NCBI GenBank assembly: GCA_007123395.1 | Contig: SKLD01000079.1 | Coordinates: forward strand, 1 to 9,442 | DNA from: Opitutales bacterium | Lineage (GTDB): Bacteria > Verrucomicrobiota > Verrucomicrobiia > Opitutales > Oceanipulchritudinaceae | Reading direction: 5' to 3' | Length of the DNA: 9,442 nucleotides | In this document: positions 1-5,558 of the stretch, in pieces | Layout of the letters: each line of letters opens with the position of its first letter | Position numbering within the stretch: the stretch's first letter is position 1 | The notes under the pieces: generated by a model | What the model was told of the DNA's origin: nothing | Seen by the model: only the letters and a program-made list of their open reading frames with translations | Databases searched by the model: none | Translations under genes and position numbers: made by a program

Positions 1-2
1 GC

Positions 3-125
3 AAGCTAAGCATCGCGCGGCCCAACATGTTCGTGGAAAGGTCCCTCCGCATGGCCAACCTGCACACCCTCATCCCGATTTTCGCCACCGTGGACGAGGG
101 GCTGGAATGTCTTGAGATCGCCTGA
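3..125 (+). CDS. C-terminal end of a probable STAS-domain protein (partial)
   Basis: The window opens inside a reading frame that runs 40 codons to a TGA. The visible residues start KLSIARPNMFVERSLRMANL and continue with HTLIPIFATVDEGLECLEIA. This matches the last strand and helix of STAS domains (anti-sigma-factor antagonists of the SpoIIAA/RsbV kind). There a short hydrophobic strand is followed by a helix with a spaced Val/Leu pattern, then a 'hxxIPIFxTxxEgLexL' tail. The phosphorylatable Ser/Thr and the rest of the domain lie outside the window, so its role in a partner-switching pathway is inferred. The stop is 44 bases from the end of the convergent ilvE gene, and no clear terminator hairpin lies between them. 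The family call rests on pattern memory over only 40 residues. A different protein with a similar tail is possible. Confidence 0.5.
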   Translation, partial: KLSIARPNMFVERSLRMANLHTLIPIFATVDEGLECLEIA

Positions 126-169
126 GCGCCAATCCGACTGCACTTAGTTCCGGCAAAGGTCCCGTCGAA

Positions 170-1036
170 CTACAGCATCGTCCCGTCGCGGGTGACGCGG
201 TCTTGGAAAGCGTCAAGGAGCTTGAGGGTGTCTTCGCCGGGTTGGCCGGTGCCGATTTTGCGTCCGTCGACTTCGACAACGGGGATCAGTTCGGCGGCGG
301 TGCCGGTGAGAAAGATCTCGTCCGCCGTCCACACTTCGTAGCGGGTGATGTTGGTCTCGTGGCAGGCAATGCCGCGCTCCGCCATAATTTCGAGGACGGC
401 CCCGCGCGTGATGCCCTTGAGGGCGCCGGCGTGAAACGGCGGCGTGGCCCAACGGTCCTTGTGCCGGAGGAAGATGTTATCGCCGGTGCATTCGGCGACG
501 TAGCCCTGATCGTTGAGCATAATGGCTTCGAGGCAGCCGGCGAGGCCGGCGTCGGCTTTGGCCATGATGTTGTTGAGGTAGTTAAGCGACTTGACCATGG
601 GCGGAAGGGCCGCCGGATTGATGCGCCGCGTGGGTGAAGTGATGATGCGCAGACCCTGCGTGTAGAACTCCTCCGGGTAGAGCGCGATCTTGTCGGCGAT
701 GATGATGACCTGCGGATTCTTGCAGTTCTTGTGGCTGAGGCCGAGAGTGCCGACCCCGCGCGTGACGACGAGGCGGATGTAGCCGTCACTCAGCCCGTTC
801 ACACGGCAAGCTTCGCAGACGGCGTCGGACAGCTCCCGCCGCGACATGGGCAGGTCAAGGAGGATGGCCTTGGCCGACATCTCCAGCCGCTCGAGATGCT
901 CGTCGAGCTTGAAAACGCAGCCTTTATAAAGGCGGATGCCTTCGAAGACGCCGTCGCCGTAGAGCAATCCGTGATCGAACACCGATATCTTCGCGTCCGC
1001 TTCGTCGACAAACCCGCCATTAATATAGACTTTCAT
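170..1036 (-). CDS. ilvE: Branched-chain amino acid aminotransferase (fold-type IV, IlvE)
   Basis: A 288-residue PLP enzyme that transfers the amino group between glutamate and the 2-keto acids of Leu, Ile and Val. It acts in the cytoplasm, in the last synthetic step or first breakdown step. The N-terminal part shows the class-IV signature HGLLYGDGVFEGIR (residues 22-35) and YIRLVVTRG (86-94). The PLP lysine is K149 in MVKSLNYLNN. Glu182 in ECTGDNIF is the usual partner of the pyridine nitrogen, and LTGTAAEL (243-250) is the phosphate-binding turn. The length is typical of bacterial IlvE. The start MKVYINGGF fits the family; no Shine-Dalgarno site precedes it, but a promoter-like pair lies just upstream. 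It stands alone, convergent with the STAS fragment, with no other ilv or leu genes nearby. D-amino acid aminotransferase and aminodeoxychorismate lyase share the fold, but the KSLNYLNN block favours IlvE. Confidence 0.93.
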   Translation of the reverse strand: MKVYINGGFVDEADAKISVFDHGLLYGDGVFEGIRLYKGCVFKLDEHLERLEMSAKAILLDLPMSRRELSDAVCEACRVNGLSDGYIRLVVTRGVGTLGLSHKNCKNPQVIIIADKIALYPEEFYTQGLRIITSPTRRINPAALPPMVKSLNYLNNIMAKADAGLAGCLEAIMLNDQGYVAECTGDNIFLRHKDRWATPPFHAGALKGITRGAVLEIMAERGIACHETNITRYEVWTADEIFLTGTAAELIPVVEVDGRKIGTGQPGEDTLKLLDAFQDRVTRDGTML

Positions 1037-1048
1037 GATGCAGCGGTA

Positions 1049-1076
1049 GTGTTACGGGCAATCAAGCCGCTGTCTA
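1049..1076 (-). promoter_or_regulatory. Possible promoter of ilvE
   Basis: Read on the minus strand, TAGACA (1071-1076, five of six bases of TTGACA) is followed after 16 bases by TAACAC (1049-1054, three of six bases of TATAAT). This would start transcription near 1042, only about six bases before the ATG. The -10 match is poor. The call leans on position and on the similar short-leader arrangement at two other genes here. Confidence 0.25.
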
Positions 1077-1103
1077 GCCTCTCTTGCGCATTGTCACCGC
1101 CCG

Positions 1104-1117
1104 CCGGCCATTCGGGC
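1104..1117. repeat. Left copy of a CCGGCCATTCGGGC near-repeat
   Basis: This 14-mer recurs at 1347-1361 as CCGGCCATTTCGGGC with one extra T, in the same orientation. Each copy can fold a tiny CCG/CGG stem. Both lie in the non-coding gap, about 240 bases apart. Such short GC-rich palindromes could be remnants of REP-like elements, but two copies are few and chance is not excluded. Confidence 0.4.
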
Positions 1118-1210
1118 TCAGAACTCTTGATCCACCCGTCCTGATTGGTTCGTGAGGTTTCTAAATCCTAGATTGTTAGAACAGAAGGACCCTGCCTCCG
1201 GGTTCAGGTT

Positions 1211-1224
1211 GCCGCCGAAGCGGC
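1211..1224. repeat. Small GC hairpin, GCCGC-CGAA-GCGGC
   Basis: A perfect 5-bp stem closes a CGAA loop in the gene-free stretch. It lies between the two CCGGCCATT(T)CGGGC copies. No run of T follows on either strand, so it is not a classical terminator. It may be one palindromic unit of a REP-like element. Confidence 0.35.
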
Positions 1225-1346
1225 GTTTGGGAGACCCCTCTGCTTCGCAACGGACCCCCGCGCTATGGGAAAGCGTGAACCCGTCAACGGCGGAATGTAT
1301 GCGATGACGCGAATCTCCCGCCGCCCGGCTCCCCGACGGACCTCCC

Positions 1347-1361
1347 CCGGCCATTTCGGGC
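1347..1361. repeat. Right copy of the CCGGCCATTTCGGGC near-repeat
   Basis: Second copy of the 14-mer at 1104-1117, with one extra T in the middle. Together with one more C to the left it forms a CCCG/CGGG stem (1346-1349 with 1357-1360) around a 7-base loop. The flanking sequence differs from that of the first copy. Confidence 0.4.
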
Positions 1362-1411
1362 GACACTGGAAAGCCTGCGTAACAACCGCGCAACCAGCGC
1401 CCAAATTCAGT

Positions 1412-1422
1412 TTCTCGAAGAA
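1412..1422. repeat. TTCTCGAAGAA palindrome, first of two
   Basis: An 11-base imperfect palindrome (TTCT/AGAA arms) that recurs with one base change at 1500-1510. The two are 88 bases apart, start to start, and flank the AT-rich segment before the transposase. They could be a protein-binding pair or repeat ends. I know no regulator with this exact site. Confidence 0.4.
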
Positions 1423-1499
1423 ATTTATATTGCAAGATGCCTCAGGAATGTGCCATAGAAAATTTCATTAATTCACTTCCCATGCGTGGCATATAAAAA

Positions 1500-1510
1500 T
1501 TCTTGAAGAA
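1500..1510. repeat. TTCTTGAAGAA palindrome, second of two
   Basis: A perfect palindrome with 5-base arms around a central G, matching 1412-1422 at ten of eleven positions. It ends five bases before the -35-like box of the transposase promoter. That is a suitable place for an operator, or for a recognition site of the transposase itself; both are guesses. Confidence 0.4.
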
Positions 1511-1515
1511 GTATC

Positions 1516-1544
1516 TTGTGTTTTGTATCCGGAGGCTCTAGGGT
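1516..1544 (+). promoter_or_regulatory. Possible promoter of the transposase gene, near-leaderless
   Basis: TTGTGT (1516-1521) and TAGGGT (1539-1544) are separated by exactly 17 bases. Transcription would begin near 1551, about three bases before the ATG at 1554. GGAGG at 1531-1535 is a good Shine-Dalgarno core but is 18 bases from the ATG, too far to serve it, and it would lie inside the spacer of this promoter. Confidence 0.4.
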
Positions 1545-1553
1545 TTTTCCAAG

Positions 1554-2561
1554 ATGGGTGAAATCAGAATAAAACGTGATGATGGGCTGGCGGTGTACCA
1601 TGTGACATCGCGGGTGATCCAGAGGCGGCGCTTGCTGGCGGAGGGTCAGCGGGAGGTATGGGTGGCGGCACTGCACCGCGCGGCGGAGTTCAGCGGGGTG
1701 GAGGTGATCACCTACTGTGTGCTGGAGACGCACTTCCATATCCTTGTGCGCATTGATCCGGCGGCGCGGTTGTGCGACGATGCCACCTTGGTGCAACGCT
1801 ACCGCGCGCTCTACGGGGAGTCGCGGGCGCAGTGGAGCGGGCTCAATGCGGACGAGCTGGCGCACGCGCTGGCGAACGACCCGCCGGAGACGGCGGAGGC
1901 GCTGCGGGAGCGGCTGCGCCGTCGCATGGGGGACATCTCGGAGTTCATGCGCACGTTGCGGCAGCGCTACACGCGCTGGTTCAATCTCGCGCACGGGACG
2001 GCGGGCACGCTGTGGGCGGAGCGTTTCGGCAGCGTGCTCGTGCAGGACACGCCGTGGCTGGTGGGACTGATCGCGGCCTACATCGACTTGAACGCGGTGC
2101 GGGCGGGTCTGGCGGATCTGCCGGAGAACTACCGCTGGTGCGGCTATGCGGAGGCGCTCGCGGGGAACGAGACTCTCTGCCGTGCGCTCGCCGCGTGCTT
2201 TCCGGCGGCGAAGGACACGGCGGAAGCGCTTGCGCGCTACCGTCTGCTGATGTTCGGGAAGGGAGCGGGGGCGAAAGGCGACGGCAGCGGCGCGCGGATC
2301 GATCCGGCGGCGCTCCTGGAAGCGGTGAAGAACGGCGGGGAGCTGCAGCCGCACGAATTGCTGCGGTTGCGCGCGCGGTTTCTCACGGAGGGCCGGGCGC
2401 TCGGAACGCGCGACTGGCTGGAGCACGGAGAAGGGGCGCGTGTCCTTGGCAAGCTGAAGCGTCCGCCGCCGTGCCGGCCTGTCGAACTCCTCGACAACAT
2501 GGATCTGGCGGTGGCGCGCTCGCGGGCGGGGTATTGTGCCCTTGAGCATCCCGGGGAGTGA
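1554..2561 (+). CDS. REP-associated tyrosine transposase (RAYT, IS200-like Y1 family)
   Basis: A 335-residue single-strand DNA transposase of the Y1/HUH class. Members nick and rejoin short palindromic REP sequences through a tyrosine-DNA link. The order of motifs is canonical. An N-terminal YHVTSRVIQRRRLL strand (15-28) comes first, then the metal-binding HUH pair H60-F-H62 in THFHILVR. A helix FMRTLRQRYTRWFN (131-144) carries the probable nucleophile Y139. GTLWAERFGSVLV (151-163) and YIDLNAVRAGL (176-186) follow. At the C-terminus FLTEGRALGTRDWLE (276-290) resembles the 'FTdG..lGs..fv' tail seen in long RAYTs. All catalytic residues are present and the frame is unbroken, so it may be active. 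It is much longer than the roughly 150-180-residue gamma-proteobacterial type because of an insert between HUH and Tyr (about 70-125) and a long C-terminal part. It has no partner gene and no obvious insertion-sequence ends. Confidence 0.88.
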   Translation: MGEIRIKRDDGLAVYHVTSRVIQRRRLLAEGQREVWVAALHRAAEFSGVEVITYCVLETHFHILVRIDPAARLCDDATLVQRYRALYGESRAQWSGLNADELAHALANDPPETAEALRERLRRRMGDISEFMRTLRQRYTRWFNLAHGTAGTLWAERFGSVLVQDTPWLVGLIAAYIDLNAVRAGLADLPENYRWCGYAEALAGNETLCRALAACFPAAKDTAEALARYRLLMFGKGAGAKGDGSGARIDPAALLEAVKNGGELQPHELLRLRARFLTEGRALGTRDWLEHGEGARVLGKLKRPPPCRPVELLDNMDLAVARSRAGYCALEHPGE

Positions 2562-2573
2562 CTTCCGCTGCCG

Positions 2574-2607
2574 CTTTTGGAGCCGGTCGGGGTAATTCCG
2601 GCAAAAG
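2574..2607. terminator. Hairpin between convergent transposase and lpxB genes
   Basis: CTTTTG (2574-2579) pairs with CAAAAG (2602-2607), and CCGG (2583-2586) pairs with CCGG (2598-2601). This leaves a 3-base bulge and an 11-base loop. It starts 12 bases after the transposase stop and lies 19 bases beyond the lpxB stop, so it could serve both strands. No clean T-run follows on either side, so termination is uncertain. It could instead be a REP-like palindrome. Confidence 0.35.
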
Positions 2608-2626
2608 AGAATTATTGACGCTGTTT

Positions 2627-3802
2627 TCAAACAACATGCGAAAGTATGCGGTCGTGCGGACCTTCCCGCGCGGGCGCGGCAAGCACGGCGCGCAATTCGT
2701 CGGCCCCCTTGGCCGCGGCGGCCCGCCGCTCCGGCTTGTGCAGGCACTCCCGCAGCTCCCGCGCGAGACAGTCCGCCGTGGCGTCACCTTGGATGTACTC
2801 GGGATAGAACGGGCGCTCAAGGATGAGGTTGGCGATACCGAGGTAGGGCACACGGACGACCTGCCGCCCGATAAAATAAGTGAGCGGGTGCGCACGGTAG
2901 ACGATCGCGCCGGGGATGCCGGCGAGGGCGCAGGCCAGTGACATTGTGCCGGAACTGGTTAGAACAGCGCGCCCCCCGGTCGGTTCACCCGAGCGAATAA
3001 GCTCAAGCCGCGGGAGCGGGTCTCCGCCCCCTTGCGCGGAATAGATTCGCCCGATCAAAGCGCGCGCTTCTTCGCTCGGGTAGATCACGCTGACGGCGTC
3101 GAGCCATCCCTCGCGGCAGGCCTGCGCCGCTCCCCGCAGCATGGCGGGAAAAATACGCCCGATGGGCTGGAGACGGCTGCCGGGCAAGAGTAAGACGGGG
3201 CCGTCCGCGTCATACCGGAGCGAGGGCTCCGCCTCCGGCAAGAGAAAGGGATGCCCCACAAACCGGGCATCGAGTGCGGTGTCGGCGAAGCAGCCGACCT
3301 CGAAGGGAAAAATCACGCCCAACTCGTCGAGGACCTCCGCCATGCGGAAGCGCCGCCGCGCCTTCCACGCCCAAATCTGCGGCGAGATGTATCCATAGAC
3401 GGCTGTCGTCCCGCCGCCTTTGCGGCTGACGCCCGCCTTTTTCAGGGCCGAGGCGAAGCGTAAGTTGAACCCCGGATAATCAACGAGCACGACGACGCGC
3501 GGCCGGTGTTGCCCCACCCAATGCAGGAGAGCCTCGAAAAGACGCCTGAAGTAGCGGTAGTGACGAAGCACTTCGACCAAGCCGACGACAGAGGTCGCGG
3601 TGAGGTCGTGGAGGAGGACAGCACCTGCCGCCTCCATGCGCGCGCCCCCGACGGCGGCGATGGTCAGCTCCGGTGCTTTTCTCCGCAGTCCGCGGATCAC
3701 TTCGGCAGCGTGCTCGTCGCCAGAGTGCTCGCCGGCGATAAAGAGCACGTCGACACTTCCCGCCGCCATGGCGCGCAACGTTATTTCACTGCCGGGTTCC
3801 AT
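2627..3802 (-). CDS. lpxB: Lipid-A-disaccharide synthase LpxB
   Basis: A GT19 glycosyltransferase on the inner face of the inner membrane. It joins UDP-2,3-diacylglucosamine to lipid X (2,3-diacylglucosamine-1-phosphate), giving the lipid A disaccharide. Family blocks appear in order: IAGEHSGDEHAAEVIRGLR (22-40), VGGARMEAAG (51-60), SVVGLVEVLRHY (71-82), LVDYPGFNLR (106-115), YISPQIWAWK (138-147), IFPFE (164-168), FVGHP (181-185), LLPGSR (205-210), SGTMSLACALAGIP (284-297) and a closing NLILERPFYPEYIQ (325-338). The Glu usual in the SGTxxLE block is Ala290 here. The length of 391 residues is normal. A second ATG at 3767-3769 would give 380 residues and fits the usual distance to the AGExSGD block as well; neither start has a Shine-Dalgarno site. 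The gene begins 12 bases after the oxidoreductase stop, so the two are very likely co-transcribed. Confidence 0.95.
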   Translation of the reverse strand: MEPGSEITLRAMAAGSVDVLFIAGEHSGDEHAAEVIRGLRRKAPELTIAAVGGARMEAAGAVLLHDLTATSVVGLVEVLRHYRYFRRLFEALLHWVGQHRPRVVVLVDYPGFNLRFASALKKAGVSRKGGGTTAVYGYISPQIWAWKARRRFRMAEVLDELGVIFPFEVGCFADTALDARFVGHPFLLPEAEPSLRYDADGPVLLLPGSRLQPIGRIFPAMLRGAAQACREGWLDAVSVIYPSEEARALIGRIYSAQGGGDPLPRLELIRSGEPTGGRAVLTSSGTMSLACALAGIPGAIVYRAHPLTYFIGRQVVRVPYLGIANLILERPFYPEYIQGDATADCLARELRECLHKPERRAAAAKGADELRAVLAAPAREGPHDRILSHVV

Positions 3803-3814
3803 ACGGATAAATCG

Positions 3815-4747
3815 TCAATCCATGGCCGCGCGTATTTGCGCGGTCACCTGCATGGCTACTTCGAGCGCTGTCTTGCCAAGTTGTCCGCCGACCTTCGGGT
3901 CGCGCGCGCGGCGGATACAGTCGGTGAAGGAGAGGAGTTCGAGCTTCAGCGGTTCGTCGCGCTCGATGGGGATGTCTTCTTTGTCGAGGGCGAGACCCTG
4001 CTTGCGGATGAGGTGCCCTTTCTGCCCCATGAAATCGAGCGACAGGTAGGCCTCCCGCTGGAAGACGCGGATCTCGCGCACCTTCTTAAGACTCACACGG
4101 CTTGTGTTGATATTAGCCACGCAACCGCCTTCGAAGACGATGCGGGCATTCGCGATGTCTTCGGTGGACGAAAGGACATTTACCCCCACCGCCTCGATTC
4201 GTTTGATCGGTCGCTTCACCAATTCGAGAATCACCCCGATATCGTGGATCATGAGGTCGAGCACCACGCCTACTTCGGTACCGCGCGGCGTGAACGGCGC
4301 GAGACGGTCCGCCGCGATAAAGCGCGGCTCACTCACCGCCGTTTCAAGATAACCCATCACCGGGTTGAAATGCTCGATGTGCCCGACCTGCACGAGCACA
4401 CCGGCGGCCTTTGCCGCTTCCATGACGCGCTCGGCTTCCTCAAGGCTCGCGCAGATGGGTTTTTCAATCAGCAGGTGGCATCCCCTCTCGAGAAGCGGCA
4501 GCGCCACCTCGCAGTGGCGGTCCGTCGGCACCACCACGCTCACCGCGTCACAGGCGTTGCCGAGTTGCTCCGCCGACTCGAAAACCCGCGCCCCATGACG
4601 CCCCGCAACTTCTGTCGCCCGTGCGCCGTCCGCGTCGTAGACGCCGGCGAGTTCCACGCCCTCCATCTCCGCATACACTCGCGCGTGGTGCTGCCCGAGC
4701 GACCCGACACCGATGACCCCGCACTGCAATGGCTTTTCCCTCTCCAT
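3815..4747 (-). CDS. Gfo/Idh/MocA oxidoreductase, lpx-linked (possible UDP-GlcNAc 3-dehydrogenase)
   Basis: An NAD(P)-dependent sugar oxidoreductase of 310 residues from this start. The Rossmann loop CGVIGVGSLGQHH lies near residues 9-21. IEKP, with the family lysine, is at 94-97. HIEHFNP is near 123-129, and VVLDLMIHDIG near 161-171 supplies the active-site Asp/His. DIANARIVFEGGCVAN and TSRVSLKKVREIRVFQR follow. This wording matches oxidoreductases often found beside lpxA/lpxI/lpxB. The studied relative GnnA oxidises the 3-OH of UDP-GlcNAc before a transaminase (GnnB) adds an amino group for amide-linked lipid A. No GnnB is in the window, so the substrate is inferred. An upstream in-frame ATG at 4802-4804 adds 19 residues (MFVKSFSRRHVGG...) unlike the family. 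I prefer 4747, where a GGGGG run just upstream may act as a weak ribosome site. The longer form (to 4804) is not excluded. Confidence 0.85.
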   Translation of the reverse strand: MEREKPLQCGVIGVGSLGQHHARVYAEMEGVELAGVYDADGARATEVAGRHGARVFESAEQLGNACDAVSVVVPTDRHCEVALPLLERGCHLLIEKPICASLEEAERVMEAAKAAGVLVQVGHIEHFNPVMGYLETAVSEPRFIAADRLAPFTPRGTEVGVVLDLMIHDIGVILELVKRPIKRIEAVGVNVLSSTEDIANARIVFEGGCVANINTSRVSLKKVREIRVFQREAYLSLDFMGQKGHLIRKQGLALDKEDIPIERDEPLKLELLSFTDCIRRARDPKVGGQLGKTALEVAMQVTAQIRAAMD

Positions 4748-4877
4748 GCCCCCAGCTTGCGCCCACCCACCGACATGGCGACGAGAAAAAGATTTTACAA
4801 ACATGCCTGTTAAACCGCCTGGATCTTACCGCCCGGCTTGCGACACGCTATTCGTGGGGTAAATAATATCATAAAAT

Positions 4878-4893
4878 TAGGCATAAATGCCTA
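4878..4893. promoter_or_regulatory. Perfect palindrome, probable operator, in divergent promoter region
   Basis: TAGGCAT-AA-ATGCCTA is a perfect 7-base inverted repeat with a 2-base centre. It sits in an AT-rich island (about 4858-4900) between the divergent oxidoreductase-lpxB and prepilin genes. Its size and symmetry suit a dimeric helix-turn-helix regulator. On the minus strand a -35-like TAGGCA (4888-4893) lies inside it, with a -10-like GATATT 17 bases on (4865-4870). On the plus strand it lies just upstream of a possible -35 box. Regulator unknown. Confidence 0.45.
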
Positions 4894-4898
4894 TTTAA

Positions 4899-4928
4899 TT
4901 GCCTTCGGCCATTCGCATTTCCTACCTT
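4899..4928 (+). promoter_or_regulatory. Possible promoter of the prepilin gene cluster
   Basis: TTGCCT (4899-4904) and TACCTT (4923-4928) are 18 bases apart and would start transcription near 4935, about 47 bases before the ATG at 4982. Both hexamers are only partial matches. The adjacent palindrome would be centred near -49. Alternatives in this AT-rich stretch are equally possible. Confidence 0.25.
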
Positions 4929-4981
4929 TTCCTCACAACTTCAGCTTGCCGTCCACCGACGGTGTCTCTGTCGCACTTGCC

Positions 4982-5524
4982 ATGAAAAACAAACGCTGCC
5001 TGCACAATCGCTCCGGGACCGTAAACTCCGGACGGGCCGGGTTCAGCCTTGTCGAAGTTGTCGTGGCGATGGTTTTGCTCACTATTCTCGCCGCAGGGGT
5101 CATTTCCTCCACGATGCAAATCCGCAAGACGGCAGAATCGAACATGCGCGAGTCGCTCGCCGTGGCCGTTGGCACGGGCTTTCTCGAACAACTGATCTCC
5201 GCAGAATTTCCGCTTCTCCAAATCGCCGCTGATAACAATGCTCTTTGGGACTTTTTCACCCGTGACGGATCGCCGGAGTCCATCCGCATACGCCCGGTCG
5301 GATACGAAGGCGAGGGCAACACCATTGAGATACCGCTCATCACGGATGTCGAAGGCGAGGAAACAGCCACCATGCCGCTGACGGTTCTGCCGATGGTGGA
5401 GCGCGCCGAGGGCAATCCCGATAACGCCCTCAACATCATTGTGCGGATTCAATGGAACGAAGCTCTCTCGGGGCAGGAACGCACCCGCTCGTTCGTCTAC
5501 GTCCGCTCGCGGGTGCCGCGCTGA
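4982..5524 (+). CDS. Prepilin-like protein, GspI/PilV-like minor pseudopilin
   Basis: A 180-residue protein with a type III (prepilin) signal. A positively charged leader of 20 residues ends in RAG, followed by the processing site G20/F21 and a hydrophobic helix FSLVEVVVAMVLLTILAAG (about 21-39), with the conserved Glu at mature position 5 (E25). The prepilin peptidase PilD/GspO would cleave and N-methylate it, and it would be built into a pilus or pseudopilus via the inner membrane. After the helix comes a soluble domain of about 140 residues with no motif I recognise. It heads a three-gene set, and the order suggests a GspI or PilV role. The frame stays open upstream to an ATG at 4838, but the extra 48 residues (with cytosine- and AT-rich promoter-like DNA) would bury the signal, so 4982 is chosen. 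No Shine-Dalgarno site is visible. Confidence 0.82.
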   Translation: MKNKRCLHNRSGTVNSGRAGFSLVEVVVAMVLLTILAAGVISSTMQIRKTAESNMRESLAVAVGTGFLEQLISAEFPLLQIAADNNALWDFFTRDGSPESIRIRPVGYEGEGNTIEIPLITDVEGEETATMPLTVLPMVERAEGNPDNALNIIVRIQWNEALSGQERTRSFVYVRSRVPR

Positions 5525-5558
5525 TAACACCCATTCCTACCGCCTGACTGTGCAGACG

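Larger units (their letters stand above)
1037..1553. other. 517-base gap with short repeats, no convincing gene
   Basis: I see no protein or structured RNA family that I recognise between ilvE and the transposase. Two open frames cross it: 1265-1471 (+, 68 codons) and 1118-1435 (-, 105 codons). They are low-complexity, lack ribosome sites and domain motifs, and read like translated non-coding DNA. The left part (about 1190-1400) is GC-rich and carries small hairpins. The right part (about 1405-1515) is strikingly AT-rich. The gap contains two near-copies of CCGGCCATT(T)CGGGC, two near-copies of TTCTYGAAGAA, and the promoter-like site of the transposase, each listed separately. It could hold REP-like repeats linked to the RAYT gene or a degraded insertion. 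Confidence 0.55.

Noticed and set aside
1085..1440. Structured RNA (tmRNA, RNase P, SRP RNA, 6S, tRNA or cobalamin riboswitch) in the gene-free stretch
   Set aside because: I looked for their conserved cores on both strands and found none; only short isolated hairpins are present.
1265..1471. 68-codon plus-strand frame in the gap before the transposase
   Set aside because: No ribosome site, domain or coding pattern is seen, and it crosses a sharp GC-to-AT change.
1473..2747. Long minus-strand open frame (424 codons) opposite the transposase
   Set aside because: It is antisense to a gene with clear HUH transposase motifs, is Arg/Pro/Ala-rich, and has no domain. It is a by-product of GC-rich codon use.
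3506..4813. Long plus-strand open frame (435 codons) over the oxidoreductase and the 5' part of lpxB
   Set aside because: It runs across two well-supported minus-strand genes, with a His/Arg-rich translation and no motif.
4838..4981. Upstream extension of the first prepilin gene
   Set aside because: The 48 extra residues come from AT-rich promoter-like DNA and would place the prepilin signal far from the N-terminus. The ATG at 4982 gives a normal 20-residue leader.
5439..5558. Upstream extension of the second prepilin gene
   Set aside because: It would overlap the first prepilin gene by 86 bases and mask a normal 16-residue prepilin leader.
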